A stretch of DNA of 64,000 bases from Girardinichthys multiradiatus (Eukaryota > Chordata > Actinopteri > Cyprinodontiformes > Goodeidae): contig NC_061797.1 in assembly GCF_021462225.1 (NCBI RefSeq), positions 35,862,147 through 35,926,146 of the forward strand, written 5' to 3'. The stretch's first letter is position 1. Each line of letters begins with the position of its first letter. A model generated the notes under the pieces. The model had not been told where the DNA came from. It searched no databases and worked only from the letters and a program-made list of their open reading frames with translations. The position numbers and the translations under genes are program-made. Shown one piece after another: positions 33,291 through 45,900 of this stretch.

Positions 33291-36251
33291 TGCTTTTTAT
33301 TTCCTTCCAGTTCATATGTCTGCTACATTGTGTACGTCTAATTATTGTGAGGATATGAATGATTATGCCAGGCATTGTAGATGTGCTGCATGTTCCTAAA
33401 GGTGCATTATACAACATGCATTACCAAGAGTCTTAGCTGACAGGTATCCCCTACCCTTTACATGATCATGTGGTTCTTTATTTGGTTATGATTATAGGTC
33501 ACCATTTGGCCACTAAAGAAATTTCAGCAAAGCCCACGTTTCTTCAGCTGGCCAAACTCAAAGAACAGCTAGAATAGGCACAGATATTTGATCATGTTTT
33601 CAAAGAACACAAACAGGGATACACATATTGCCAATTAGTCAAGAAGGCAGCTAAAGACAAGCTCTCTACACTTAAATTTCATAGGAAACACTGATCCAGA
33701 TTTATTCTTGTGCCCAATACAATGTTTCAGACCACAATTTCTGCTCTGTCACAGTGTGAAATTCTCAGCTTTCGCAAGGAGCCATGCTCCAAAGGACCAA
33801 CCCAAACAGGAAAAAGACACCTCTTCTCCTTTCCTATATTGATTTATCACACACATTTATGATCTCATATTTTGTCAATCTTTACCAATGACTCCCTTCG
33901 AGTCAACATTACGAACACAGAGTAACGTTTCTTTGCCTTTATTTGTGCACTTATCATGTTCATCTGCTGTCCAAATCAATGCTGATGGAATTCCCAGGAC
34001 GAGACTGGTGGAAACATTTTCTCACTTAGTCATGAATTTCTGCAGCCTCCTGGTCTAAATAAATGTGTTCTCAGTGCTTCCTGTTGATTGGATTTCTAAA
34101 TAATGACTGCAAGAACTAGGGATGAACCAGACATGAGATGAAGCAGATGTAATACAAATACTATGGTCTATGATTAAATCTATGAGCCTAGCTGAGAAGA
34201 AAATAAAAATTTTAATGAAAGATTATCTTAAACGAATAAATAAATAAATAAATAAATAATCTGCTCTCAGCTTGTCAGACCTGTCTAAAAGGGTACTCAC
34301 CAGTGATTAGCATATGCTTGAGCAGTTTGAGCGTTTTAACCCTCTATTAACTTTTTTAAGATTGTAGAGAAATTCAGATGCCCAAAAGATGCCCAAAATA
34401 GAAAATATTTTGGGCATCAAGATTTTTGTGTCTGGGACAGCATCTTAATTTAGAGTGTGTGTTTAGTGTGGCACAAATAACAAGGGCATAACTATTGACT
34501 TCAGGATGGAACTGATTTTGCACTTTTGTGCCTGAGGTATGATGCCCGATTGGAGGAAAATTGATGCATCATTGCATCAGTAATTGTAGTTGTCGCATAG
34601 CTGAACTGAAAGATGTGTAAAAATAAGAAAGATGTGTTGCTATCCAACATGCCTGCACTGCGGTCTGTCTTCTGCCTCTATAAATTAAATATTCGAAAAC
34701 AACTGAAGACCAAGACAACAAATGTGAGTAATATATGCTTATATATGCTTAATAAGGATATCTTTACTGTGTTGTAGAGTAGTGCACAATTGTCTTCTCT
34801 AAGTCATGGTGCCAGCTCTACACAACTTCTTGGTAGGTCCTACTTTACCCCCCATGTTGCCGCAGAGTGAGTAAATGGTCATCTTAATCAATATCTATTT
34901 CCTGTAGTGTCGGGTTTCAGAATAATGTCCATATTGAACTGATGTTTCAGCAGACTTCAACCACAGTTTTTCCTCTCTCAGCCGTCCACCATTTCCATTG
35001 CTGAAGGAGAGAAAATCCCTACAAATCCAATTAAACAAATGATGTTCAGGAAAATCATTGATCACCCATCTTGCTCCACTGGCCTAACTGGGAGATCCTA
35101 ACAGTGCAAACTGTGCATCTGAGAAGGGAATGTGCCTCTAATGTGGTTTGTGATTCCTGTTTATCCTGCACAGATCAGCAGTGTTAATTTAATTGGTGGA
35201 AAGTCTTGGTCTCGCTGCTACTGTGAGAAGTCCCACCCTAAAACTGAATTTCCCTGTTTGGCTCATGATAGAGGCTTTTGATTTCAGACATTAATTCAGC
35301 TGAAACAGGAAACTCTTGCCTGGGCTCTAACTACTTAACTCTTTGACTTTTTTCTGTTGCCACTAATTATGTGAAATTTATTGTCGGCCCGCTCTCTTTT
35401 TTTTGCTGGTAAATGCTGTAAATCTGGAGGATTATGATTAGCTTAGTTTTTGTCATCTTGTTTCTATCTGTGTGTATGAGTAAAAAGATCAAGGACAAGA
35501 AAAGCCATACATTTTGTTCTAATAAGTTTCCACTCTAAAAGATTACTGAAAATTAGATTTCCTAGAGAGGAAGCTTCTGCTGAAACACAGAAGTGGTAAT
35601 GATGATGGTGAGTGGAGCTCCACATTACCACCTCTGCCCACTGGGAATCTTTGTAATACTGCCAACCAGCTCATGTAAAATACATTTCTACATCAGTAAA
35701 CTAAGTTATTTCCCTTATGGGAAACAAAAAGGTCAGAACCCATGCAAAGTACTTGTAAGGCAATCAATGTACGGTCTGTGCTAAAAGCAAAAGTTCGGGG
35801 AGGGGGTACCTACTTAAAAGCCTTCATTTTATGCTTTAATCAATTTACGGGTGTACCGGTCATTCTGTTTAAGCCAATAAACCGGTGGATTAGCTTGAAA
35901 TACTGCTTTGCCTATTGACCACCTGTGTTTATGATGGAAGTTGCAGAGGTCGTGTGTTCATTCTGTTTACACTCGAGTCCTGACATCGTGATGGGCACAA
36001 ACTTTCAGATGACTTTTCTCATCTGAGGCAATATTACCTTACATGTTTATGGTAAGGTCATCACATAACAAAAGAAGAAAACAACAAACAAGAAAATCAT
36101 CCTTCATTTTGTAGTCTACAATTAGGCTATTGTTAAAAGGATTAAAACAACCAAACCAACTGAGCACTAGACCTGATTTTAATGTTGTAGCTACAAGTAG
36201 ACCTCACATGAGTCAATGTTAAGTCTTTACATAGCCCTGCTTTTCGAAATA
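33291..36251. other. Intergenic stretch, no gene recognised
   Basis: About 3 kb without a supported gene. It includes a perfect 13-bp inverted repeat at 34388-34418 (GATGCCCAAAATA, 5-nt loop) and an (AAAT)6 array at 34235-34260. Confidence 0.45.
34388..34418. repeat. Perfect 13-bp inverted repeat, 5-nt loop
   Basis: GATGCCCAAAATA at 34388-34400 pairs exactly with TATTTTGGGCATC at 34406-34418. No gene context. Confidence 0.85.
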
Positions 36252-37409
36252 CACTCACCGGCCCCTTTATTAGGTACACCTTGCTAGTATCGGGTTGGAC
36301 CCGCTTTTCCCTTCAGAACTGCCCTAATCCTTTGTGGCATAGATTCAACAAGGTACTGGAAAAATTCATCAGAGAGTTTGGTCCATATTGACATGATAGC
36401 ATCACACAGATGCTGCAGATTTGTCAGCTGCACATCCATGATGCAAATCTTATGTTCCACCACATCCCAAAGGTGCTCTATTGGACTGAGATCTGGTGAC
36501 TGTGGAGGCCATTTGAGTACAGTGAACTCATTGTCATGTTCAAGAAACCAGTCTGAGATGATTCGTGCTTTATGACATGGCGCGTTATCCTGCAGAAAGT
36601 AACCATCAGAAGATGGGTACACTGTGGTCATAAAGGGATGGACATGGTCAGCAACAACACTCAGGTAGGCTGTGGTATTAACACGATGCTCAAATTGGTA
36701 CTAAGGGGCCCAAAGTGTGCCAAGAAAATATCCCCCACACCATTACACCACCACCACCAGCCTGAACCGTTGATACAAGGCAGGATGGATCCATGCTTTC
36801 ATGTTGTTGATGCCAAATTCTGACCCTACCATCTGAATGTCACAGCAGAAATCGAGACTCCTCAGACCAGGCAACGTTTTTCCAATCTTCTATTGTCCAA
36901 TTTTGGTGAGCCTGTGCGAATTGTAGCCTGAGTTTCCTGTTCTTAGCTTACAGGAGTGGCACCCGGTGTGGTCTTCTGGTGCTGTAGCCCATCCGCCTCA
37001 AGGTTCTACGTGTTGTGCGTTCAGAGATGCTCTTCTGCATGCCTTGGTTGTAACGAGTGGTTATTTCAGTTACTGTCGCCTTTCTATCAGCTCGAACCAG
37101 TCTGGCCATTCTCCTCTGACCTCTGGCATCAACAAGGCATTTGCGCGTTTGGTAGTGTGTGAAAATCCCAGTAGATCAGCAGTTTCTGAAATACTCAGAC
37201 CAGCCCGTCTGAAACCATAACCATGCCACGTTCAAAGTCACTTAAATCACCTTTCTTCCCCATTCTGATGCTCAGTTTAAAATGCAGCAGATCATCTTGA
37301 CCATGTCTACATGCCTAAATGCATTGAGTTGCTGCCATGTGATTGGCTGATTAGAAAATTGTGTTAACGAGCAGTTGAACAGGTGTACCTAATAAAGTGG
37401 TCGGTTGGA
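36252..37409 (-). mobile_element. Tc1-like transposon, second family, decayed
   Basis: The ends share an ACTTTATTAGGTACACCT-type terminal sequence (left 'cctttattaggtacacc' at about 36263-36280, right reverse complement at 37382-37400). TA dinucleotides flank both sides (36250-36251 and 37410-37411). The 1158-bp length is near that of an autonomous element, but the transposase gene, read on the minus strand from an ATG at 37263, is frameshifted within about 20 codons. Confidence 0.85.
36284..37263 (-). pseudogene. Tc1-family transposase pseudogene
   Basis: The N-terminus reads MGKKGDLSDFERGMV from 37263, then loses frame by a 1-base deficit. The C-terminal third is still open (36631-36284). 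It holds 'FLQDNAPCHKARI' with the second catalytic Asp and 'SPDLSPIEHLWDVVEHKI' with the catalytic Glu, and ends near the terminal repeat. The middle part is interrupted by stops. The family uses a DDE-type cut-and-paste reaction at TA sites; this copy is dead. Confidence 0.8.
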
Positions 37410-39427
37410 TATCTTCCACAGATTTTCCTGAGTAAATTTCTAAGGCCAAAAATTTTATTTTGACAGTTTTATTCAACTTTAACGTTATTAAATGGTGTGC
37501 TACTTGATATCTATTTTACAAAGTCCTTTCACTCCTCAGTATAGTGACTTATGTCATTTGACATGGTGAATTAATACCATTTGTGACTAAAACTCATATT
37601 TTGTCAACGTTTTAATTAGATTATTTTCTGTTGAACCTATAGCTGATTCAGTGTTTCCTAAATAGGTGAAGTTGATCCATTTTAGATAAAACTGATTTTT
37701 CTTGTGTATTGATCTGCACAAGTGGCTCTGCGGTGGGAGACACCACAGTTTTAGCTTGGATGCAGTCTCCTAAAGTTTCCTCCTCCTCTTTAGGTTTTTA
37801 AAAAAGTATTAAAATGTTTTAATTATTATAATGTTAATGTTAAATCATGCTGAAATTCATACCGGCAGTTTGTCTCCATTAATAATGTGTTAATAATGTG
37901 TTAACCCTGTTCGACCGTCTTCTTAAAAGCTTATTTCCATGGGGTTTATGTAGTGTGGAAGTGAAATATGATCAGTTATACCTGTGTAACATATAACTGC
38001 AACAGAAATAAAATAAGCAACGGGAAAAATTAAAACTAATTTAAATCATACCTCAACGAGCAATGCCACAGTTTAGATTATTGTTTAGATGTATTTTATC
38101 TAAAAAATAGTCATTGAACAAGGAAGGAAAACTGTAGACAAGTGTCAGAATGAGTCCTAAGAGGTCAAGTTTCAATTTTCCCTCTTCGTTTTTCATCTAC
38201 CATGCTTTCCCTTTTCCTCCTACTCTGCCTGCTTCTCTTTATTTCTCTCCCCTCTCGTGCTCAGGCAGACAGGAAGTGTCAGTGTAGGACAGGTTATTTT
38301 AGGCCTAATTGGAAGATTGATGTTCATTCAGGAACCTGGCACCTTGACATGCCTTTCATCTTCCCTTGTGCACTTCCTCCCAAACAGCAAGAGCCAGACA
38401 CATAGATGGCTTACTAAAATGTTCACAAATGTCCTTTTTGATGACTTTTCCTCAGCATGTCACAGACAGGTATGCCACTGGAGTGACCACATGAGATCAG
38501 ATAGTCTTGTGAAAGTGAGTTCTTGCAGGACCAATCTGAGTCCTTACCTCCTACACTATGAAAATGAGAAAGGGAAGAGAGCATCCTTAAATGGGTTTAA
38601 AGAATAGAGCATCAGTCCCAGCTAATAGGGCAATTTGTGGGGAATGTCTAGACGTGTTTAGTAGGGCCAGTAGCTTTATCGCGTTCCCTATCACTGCCAC
38701 TACCATGTCAGAATGGGCTGTAACCTGAACCTTACATCTATCACTTCTACAACATGGCCAACAAGAAGCTCAGGCAGACAAAGTTCCACTGAAGCATGTC
38801 CAGACGGGTACAATTTGATCAAGATGTGACCAAGAGGGGTCTGGAAACTCTCTGTAACTCACTGTGTTTTGGGCAGGGATATTAAAAAGCAAACATATCT
38901 TTCAAGGTTAGGTCATTTTCATTTCTATTATCAGCTGCTCCTCTATAATTTGTAATTAAAAGAGCAGACCTTCATAAATGTCCAAAATTATTAGCTATCA
39001 TTGTAATGATCTTGTAGTGATCTTTTAGCATTGCATGTATAGAACATCGTGTCTATGCATATAATTTCTAATAATATTATGTAGTAAAATGTAGTATGTA
39101 GTATTATGTAATAAAAACTCTTCTTTTGAAAATGGAGTTTTGTGACTTCATGTGTCTCCACTAGGAAAGCACATTTGTGTTAACCATTAAAAAGGCTTCC
39201 TGTGTGCTTTCCAATGGGATTGTTTCTTTGGTACCAGCTCATAATGTCAAATCACACAAATGACTATACATTGCTAAGGGACACATAAATGTGCACCGCT
39301 CTAAAGGGAATCTGCGACCTAATGTTATAAACCTTAATACATCATTGCTAAGTACTTTACTAATACCCACCAGCCCAGAATAGATTTCGTACTCAAATAC
39401 ATGATTTACAAATAGAGTGCTTGAGAG
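37410..39427. other. Intergenic stretch, no gene recognised
   Basis: No supported gene. The 67-codon frame at 38202-38405 starts with a leucine-rich, signal-peptide-like stretch, but this comes from a pyrimidine-rich tract ending in CAG and has no further support. Confidence 0.45.
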
Positions 39428-39596
39428 GGACGTGGGGTAGAGGGTGCCACCTATGGACGGAGGCCTCAGCCCTTGACACGGCTGTCCCAAGTTCAAATCC
39501 CGGCTCCGGTGACGTTTGCATGTCTTCCCCCTTTTCCTCCACATTTCCTCTCTGCCTACTTTCAGAAAATAAATAAATAAATAAAGGCTGCTAAAA
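39428..39596 (+). mobile_element. tRNA-derived SINE, fourth family
   Basis: 'gtggggtagagggtgccacc' is the A-box region and 'cccaagttcaaatcccggct' the B-box region (GTTCAAATCCC). The body 'gcatgtcttcccccttttcc' and 'ctactttcagaaaataaata' leads into an (AAAT)n and A-rich tail. The minus-strand open frame at 39239-39544 overlaps it and is not a gene. Confidence 0.75.
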
Positions 39597-39756
39597 AAAA
39601 TCTAATAGTTAACCTCTACCATTACCAGTGTCTGCTGACCCTACTAGTGTCCAATGATCATGTTCATTAGTGGAGATAACGTTTTGGAGAACTTCTGACT
39701 TAATGATTATCCTTTTTACCTAAATAATGATAATTATGTCAGCTGATATGGTTTAA

Positions 39757-41559
39757 TTCAATTCAATTCAGTTTATTTATACAGCGCCAATTCACAACAC
39801 GTCGTCTCAAGGCATTTCACAAAAGTCAGGTACATACATTCCAATTAATCCTAACCATTGAACAGTGCAGTCAGATTCAGTTATTTATTCAAATTGGATA
39901 AAAAGTTTTTCTGTCTAAGGAAACCCAGCAGATTGCATCCAGTCAGTGACTTGCAGCATTCACTCCTCCTGGATGAGCATGTAGAGACAGTGGACAGTCA
40001 CTGGCGTTGACTTTGCAGCAATCCTTCATACTGAGCATGCATGTAGCGACAGTGGAGAGGACAAACTCCCTTTTAACAGGAAGAAACCTCCAGCAGAACC
40101 AGGCTCAGTATGAGCGGCCATCTGCCACGACCGACTGGGGGTTTGAGAGAACAGAGCAGAGACACAAAGAGAACAAAGAAGCACTGATCCAGGAGTCCTT
40201 TCTATGGGAAGGAAAAGTAAATGTTAATGAATGTAGCTCCTTTAGTCATTTCACCTAGAAAGAAAGAACAGATAAACTCTGAGCCAGTTTTTAGAGTCTG
40301 AAAGAGAGCACATAGAGTTAGTTACAGTAAAAGCTCAGTCAATTGCCATGTCAAGGAGAGAGAAAGGGTTAAACACTGAAAGACAGGGCTATGTGGATCA
40401 TCGGTAGAGGGTGAGCATTAAGTTGTTGCCAGCAGAACTTGGATGATGCCCCTCTCCAGAAAGGTGTTATCGGTAGACACAGAGTCAGGCCAGGTGTAGC
40501 TTCTAGGAAGAGAAAAGAGAGAGAACATAAAGTTAAAAGCTGAAATAACAGCAAATAATGCAGAATTACAGAGTAGTGTGAGAATGTAGCGAAGAGGGTG
40601 AAAGTGGTCATTATGTCCTCCAGCAGCCTAAGCCTATAGCAGCATAACTACAGAGATAGCTCAGGATAACCTAAGCCACTCTAACTATAAGCTTTATTAA
40701 AAAGGAAAGTTTTAAGCCTAGCCTTAAAAGTAGACAGTTTGTCCATCTAGAGCCCACTGATGGTCATTGTTATACTAAAAACCACAACGATTAGGATACC
40801 TCTCCCTGTCAGATTGACCATAACCATTGGAAAAGAGAGGGGGTCAGACAGGTACCAGAAATGGAGGGTGTGTTTGCACCTCAACCATAACTGAGCCGGT
40901 TTAGGCTAAACCTGACTCCCCCTTACTCCATCCAACACGCAGGGAAGAAGACGGAGGTAAAAAAAAATAAGGAAGATAGCTCAGGATAACCTAAGCCACT
41001 CTAACTATAAACTTTATCAAAAAGGAAAGTTTTAAGCCTAGCCTTAAAAGTAGACAGGGTGTCTGCCTCACGAACTAAAACTGGGAGCTGGTTCCACAGG
41101 AGAGGAACCTGATAACTAAAGGATCTGCCTCCCATTCTACTTCTAGAGATTCTAGGAACCACCAGTAAACCTGCAGTCTGAGAACGAAGTGCTCTGTTAG
41201 GAACATCTGGAACAATCAGATCTCTGATGTATGATGGAGCTAGATCATTAAGGGCTTTATATGTGAGGAGGAGAATTTTAAATTCTATTCTGGATTTAAC
41301 AGGGAGCCAATGAAGGGAAGCTAAAATAGGAGAAATGTGATTCTCTCTTTTTAATTTTTATCAGAACTCTTGCTGCAGCATTTTGAATCAGCTGAAGGCT
41401 TTTAACTCCCTTTTGTGGACATCCTGATAGTAAAGAATTACAATAGTCCAGCCTTGAAATAACAAATGCATGGACTAGTTTTTCAGCATCACTCCTGGAT
41501 AGGATATTTCTAATTTTGGCAATGTTCAGAATCAAGAGATGTTTAAGGTTGAACACCAA
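39757..41559 (-). mobile_element. L2-like LINE, 5'-truncated, with an internal duplication
   Basis: Minus-strand element whose 3' tail is the AATTGAATTGAATT repeat at 39757-39775. The coding remnant runs from 41559 to the stop at 41001-41003: the reverse transcriptase end 'SRLDYCNSLLSGCPQKGV' and 'LQLIQNAAARVL', then a frameshift, then 'LLWNQLPVLVREADTL' and LSTFKARLKTFLFDKVYS. About 1.2 kb of 3'UTR follows. An 83-bp unit spanning the C-terminus and stop occurs twice, 40655-40737 and 40975-41057 (two mismatches), separated by 237 bases absent from the copy at 8868-10258. Confidence 0.85.
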
Positions 41560-44500
41560 CCTCGTGTTGCATGGAAATTAAAAACATGGTTTTAATGGGC
41601 CAAATTTATATGAAAAATCAGACTTCTTTTGCTTTTCTGCCAAAAACATAGGAGCATTTGTAAATTAGAGCTTTATTGACTTTGTGAGCAAAGAGAACAG
41701 AAAAGACTTATGAATTCTTTAATCAAATTTTGAATTAACAAGAGTTGATTCATGTTGGGAATATGAACATAAAATAATTAAATTATAATCTGTGTGAAGT
41801 CAGCTTAAAATTAGATTAACATGCACTCGCTACCAGTGAATGACAAGGCTTTTAAAAACTAGTAATAGGTCTTTTTATTAGGGTTCTTTGCCAATGTTTT
41901 AATATGTTAAACATTACCATATCCATAGCCCCTTCAGGGAAAGGTTGTCTTTGTGTAAGCTTGATCTCTACTCTTTTTATGGTTTAGAAGGTCATTTTAA
42001 ATTGTAAACATTAACAAATTAATAATCAACAACAAAAAAATCAGAATCTAACAACAACTAAAGATTTATTCTCACCGTATAAAATAACTGGATTCTGAAT
42101 CACTAGAAAGCATTGTGATCCTCAGTGATTTCAGTAATTGTGTAAGAACAAAGCTCCTAGTTTGCCTAACCTGAGTCTGAAAGGTCGACTTCATCTGGGC
42201 ACAGCTACAGACAACAAAATCCCACCTGAGGGCCTTCCAGCTAGAACGGCAGCTCCGGCAACCACAGCCTGATGCCCATCCGTGACTAGATGGGCAGCTG
42301 AAATTACCAATTAGTTTACCAATTGGCTGCAGCGGATTCGATTGGTTTGTAATTAATTCTAGTTACTGGCCCGTAGAGCAGGACGGATGGCGCCATGCCT
42401 TTGTCCTACTGACACACTATCCCACAGAGCCAGGCCCTGGGGGGAGGCAGCGGACATCAATACAGGGCCCTGCAGCTACTGAGCTCCTCACCTCCTACTC
42501 AACACACACACTTAGACACACAATACCTCACACACTCACACTCTCCAAAGCAAACACACACAGACGGACCCCCTGGCATTGCTCGGCTGATTCCGGAGAG
42601 AGCGAAACCCCAACCGCCTGAGAAGGTGCTGACGACAAACAAAGACAACTGAAATCTTGTGTTTCGAGACCCTGACCCCATCTCTGTGTGTATTTGCATG
42701 TGTGCATCTATGTATGTGAGTTTAAAAGAAATACAGAACAACCAAAACACAAGCTCTTCTTTATGAATATCAACTGGAGTGACAGAGCTGGAGTGAAGGT
42801 TGAACTCTAAACCTTTACAACATATATCTCCTTTCTCCTCTGATGTAGTGTTTGAACAGTTTTGCATGCAAATGCAGGGCTGTGTGACTATGTGTGTATT
42901 TGCAATCTGTGCACCAGCAGAGGTCACATGGCTCACTGATACCTCCCACAGTGAAGGTCAAGACTTTGACACCCGGAGGCAGAGAAAGAGAGGTTGAAAC
43001 AGATCGATGATCCAGATAAAAATACACTGCACCTCAGCTCATCTGCTTTATACACACACACAGATTCATAAACACATTCACACACTCTCAACAAATGACT
43101 TAAGTGCCACTACAAATGAACCTGGCCTTCTCTTAATGAAAGCGATATCAAAGCGAAAGCCCACGGCAGTGACTGCTGGCTTTTAGGATAACGATACAGT
43201 AATAGAAGACCATTAAAATATCATAACAGCTTAAACAATGAGGTCTCTGTTGTTGTTCTGGCCCAAACCCTCTGCAATCAAAGCTTTGTTTGCACTAAAT
43301 AGAAAAAAGGACAAGTTGGGAGATAAAGTTACTCCTGTTGATGATGCTGCATCAACATCCACAGAGCCAGAAGTTTCCTGTAGAGCACAGATGCGATGAG
43401 ATGGGATAGCGAGAGGCAGAGACAATCAGACAAGACCGCAGCTCATGAAAGTCGACAATGCGTGATTTATGGGAGCTGTGAGGGGAGTGGTAATTGGGAG
43501 TAAAGCTCCACAATGCTTTTAGTTAATGACAAGTCGACTGGTGAGAAATGTTTGCCCCGCCACCCTCCTTATTATGGATGCTGGTTAACAGTGGGAAGAA
43601 GGTCGTGCCCGAAGAAGTCTCATCAGGTAATAAATGAGGGCTGATACTGTGAAAGAATTAGTGGCCTGGCAGCGACAATTTTACATATTTTCAGGCAAGC
43701 TTTCTTTCTGAACAAAGAAGCATCTAGGTAAGTGTCAACTGTTTACACCTAATTATGTGGTCCTTGCAAAACAAAAACAACATTTACAAGAAACATAAGG
43801 GACAATCTTCAAAAAGAGAAAAAAGCAATTCTGATTAATTTAACCAGTAGCCCCTAAAAAGACCTTTTTTAACATGGGCTGCCAGGAACAACTGTATAGA
43901 GGAGATGCAGAGTAATACATTTTAGAATAAAAATAATAACTTTCAAGCACTAAAATTGATTTCATTTATAAATGAGCCAATATATCTGTAGTTTCTAACA
44001 ACAACTGCATATGCATTCACTTACTGTCCCTATATTTTAAAAGCAAATATATTTGAGAGACATAAAACTTATAAATATCAAATGTATAGAAAAAATAAAT
44101 AAATTGGAATTTGCAGTTTCAGTATTTTTTAAAGCAGGTAAGTAATGTCACAAGCACATTTTGACAGCAAAAAGACTATAGCAGCCACACTTCTAAAAAA
44201 TCAAGTTGTGAGTAGCATATGTAGATTTGCACGTGTAATCTGGATCCATATTCTGATAGGCTATAGCTGAAATAGGGTACCAGCATGTTTCCTGATAATG
44301 AAACACCTACCCTTTAACAGACATTGGATGGCCTCTAACTAGCAACAAACAAAGAATAGAGAGCACATTCGGAACAAAGATCATTCACGCAGAGACAGAT
44401 TTCTGCTCACCCACCAAAAACAGTCTCTCCCTTGGAAACATGATTTGCCCAACAATTATAAAACAAGAATGGTTATAGTTTGAAATATGCAATTTAAACA

Positions 44501-45090
44501 TTTCAAAATTCAAGCGTAACATGCCATATATTGCTACCTACACCAAAATGGCTAAACTATAATGTCTAAGAAGGGATTTGGTATTTGAAGAATTTTTGTC
44601 TGCAGAAAAACCGAAAGGTAGTGTGGTGAAGAAGAGGGATGTAACAATCCACCTTCATAACAGTCTAAAGAACATCACTGTTAAATAGTCACTGTGTATA
44701 GTCATAGGACAATAACATGTGGCTCCTTCGCTCAACAGATTGCTTCCTGAGAGATTAAGAGCCTTCCAGACATCCAAGTGAAGAAATGGCTTCTTCATCT
44801 AAGAAAATGAATGAGCAAAACATCTGATCACACCACACTCATCATCAGCCGTCAGCAGCAGAAAGAAATGAGTGAAATCACAACAGGGGACCGAAAATCA
44901 ATACTGTTACTATTTTTCATCATGAGGCAGCTGTTTGAATGAGGCTACTTAGTATTAGCATAAGACAAAGCTGTGCTGTTTATCAGTAATTCTACTCATA
45001 GCATCCGAGCAGGTTCCCGCTTACTGGGAAGGGACGAGGATGAGTTTAATGGCGACCGTGCACTGCTGTGCTTTGCTACAAATTAAATAA
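41560..45090. other. Intergenic stretch, possible regulatory patches
   Basis: No supported gene. The part 42180-42430 is GC-balanced and has clustered homeodomain-like sites ('ccaattagtttaccaattgg', 'gtaattaattct'). The part 43430-43690 has similar texture. CA-rich simple sequence at 42495-42560 and 43050-43090 accounts for cysteine/valine-rich frames such as 42499-42936. Confidence 0.4.
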
Positions 45091-45153
45091 ATAGCATCGC
45101 CTGACAACAGGCGATGCTATGCTTACGTGGTTTTGTGTCCAAAACCACGTAAG
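45091..45153. repeat. Two adjacent perfect 13-bp hairpins
   Basis: First hairpin: ATAGCATCGCCTG at 45091-45103 and its exact complement at 45108-45120, 4-nt loop. One base later, second hairpin: CTTACGTGGTTTT at 45122-45134 and its exact complement at 45141-45153, 6-nt loop. There are no coding or transposon features at the site. Confidence 0.9.
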
Positions 45154-45447
45154 AGATGGATTTGATGAAAAACTAATTAGCCATTCATGCTTTGGGTCAA
45201 AGTGGTTGTAGAGTTATTCAAACAAATGCATTAATCATTCTGAGCTTGTCAGCAGAGAAGATATACACACAAAAACATAATTGAGATACTTCTGAAATAT
45301 TTTGCTGATGTTGCTCATACATAGAGGAGAATAATCTCAACACTAGAGCCTCATTATAATGTGCCACACAATGTTTCTACCATATTTTGTCGTGTTAAAG
45401 GCACACAGAATTATTATATATACCTATATAATAATTATTATTATATA

Positions 45448-45900
45448 TTCCAGCAGGACAGCTATCCTAAACATACAGCCAGAGCTACAATGGAATGGTT
45501 TAGTTCTAAGAATATGCATGTGTTAGAATAGTCCAGTCATTCTCTAGACCTAATTTTAAGAGTCTGGGATACAACTCGAAACACAGACACTCTCCATTCA
45601 ATTGGTCCAACTTTGCTCTATTATGAAAAGAAAATGGGTAAGGATTTGTCTAAAGATATGCACGAGGATGGAGACATACCCAAAAAGACTGCAATTGGAG
45701 TGAAATGTAGTTATAAAAAGATTGACATTTATTTGCAAAACATTTTAAATAGGCATGTATTGTTTTCCTTCCACTCCATAGGTATGCACTGTTTTGCATT
45801 GGTTTTTTGCATATGATCCCAATAAAATACATTTAAGTTTGTTTGATTACTGTGACAATATATGGAGATGTTCGAAAGACCAGGGATACTTTTATAAGAC
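45448..45900 (+). mobile_element. Tc1-like transposon, right half relic
   Basis: It begins within the transposase gene at 'ttccagcaggacagc' (second catalytic Asp region), continues through 'catacagccagagctacaat', and reaches the terminal 'caataaaatacatttaagtt' and 'gatacttttataagacactg'. The reading frame is broken throughout. Confidence 0.75.

Noticed and set aside
38202..38405. Small secreted-protein-like frame with a leucine-rich start
   Set aside because: The signal-peptide-like start is the translation of a pyrimidine-rich tract; no support beyond it.
42499..42936. 145-codon minus-strand open frame
   Set aside because: Crosses CA-rich simple sequence; the protein has no recognisable features.
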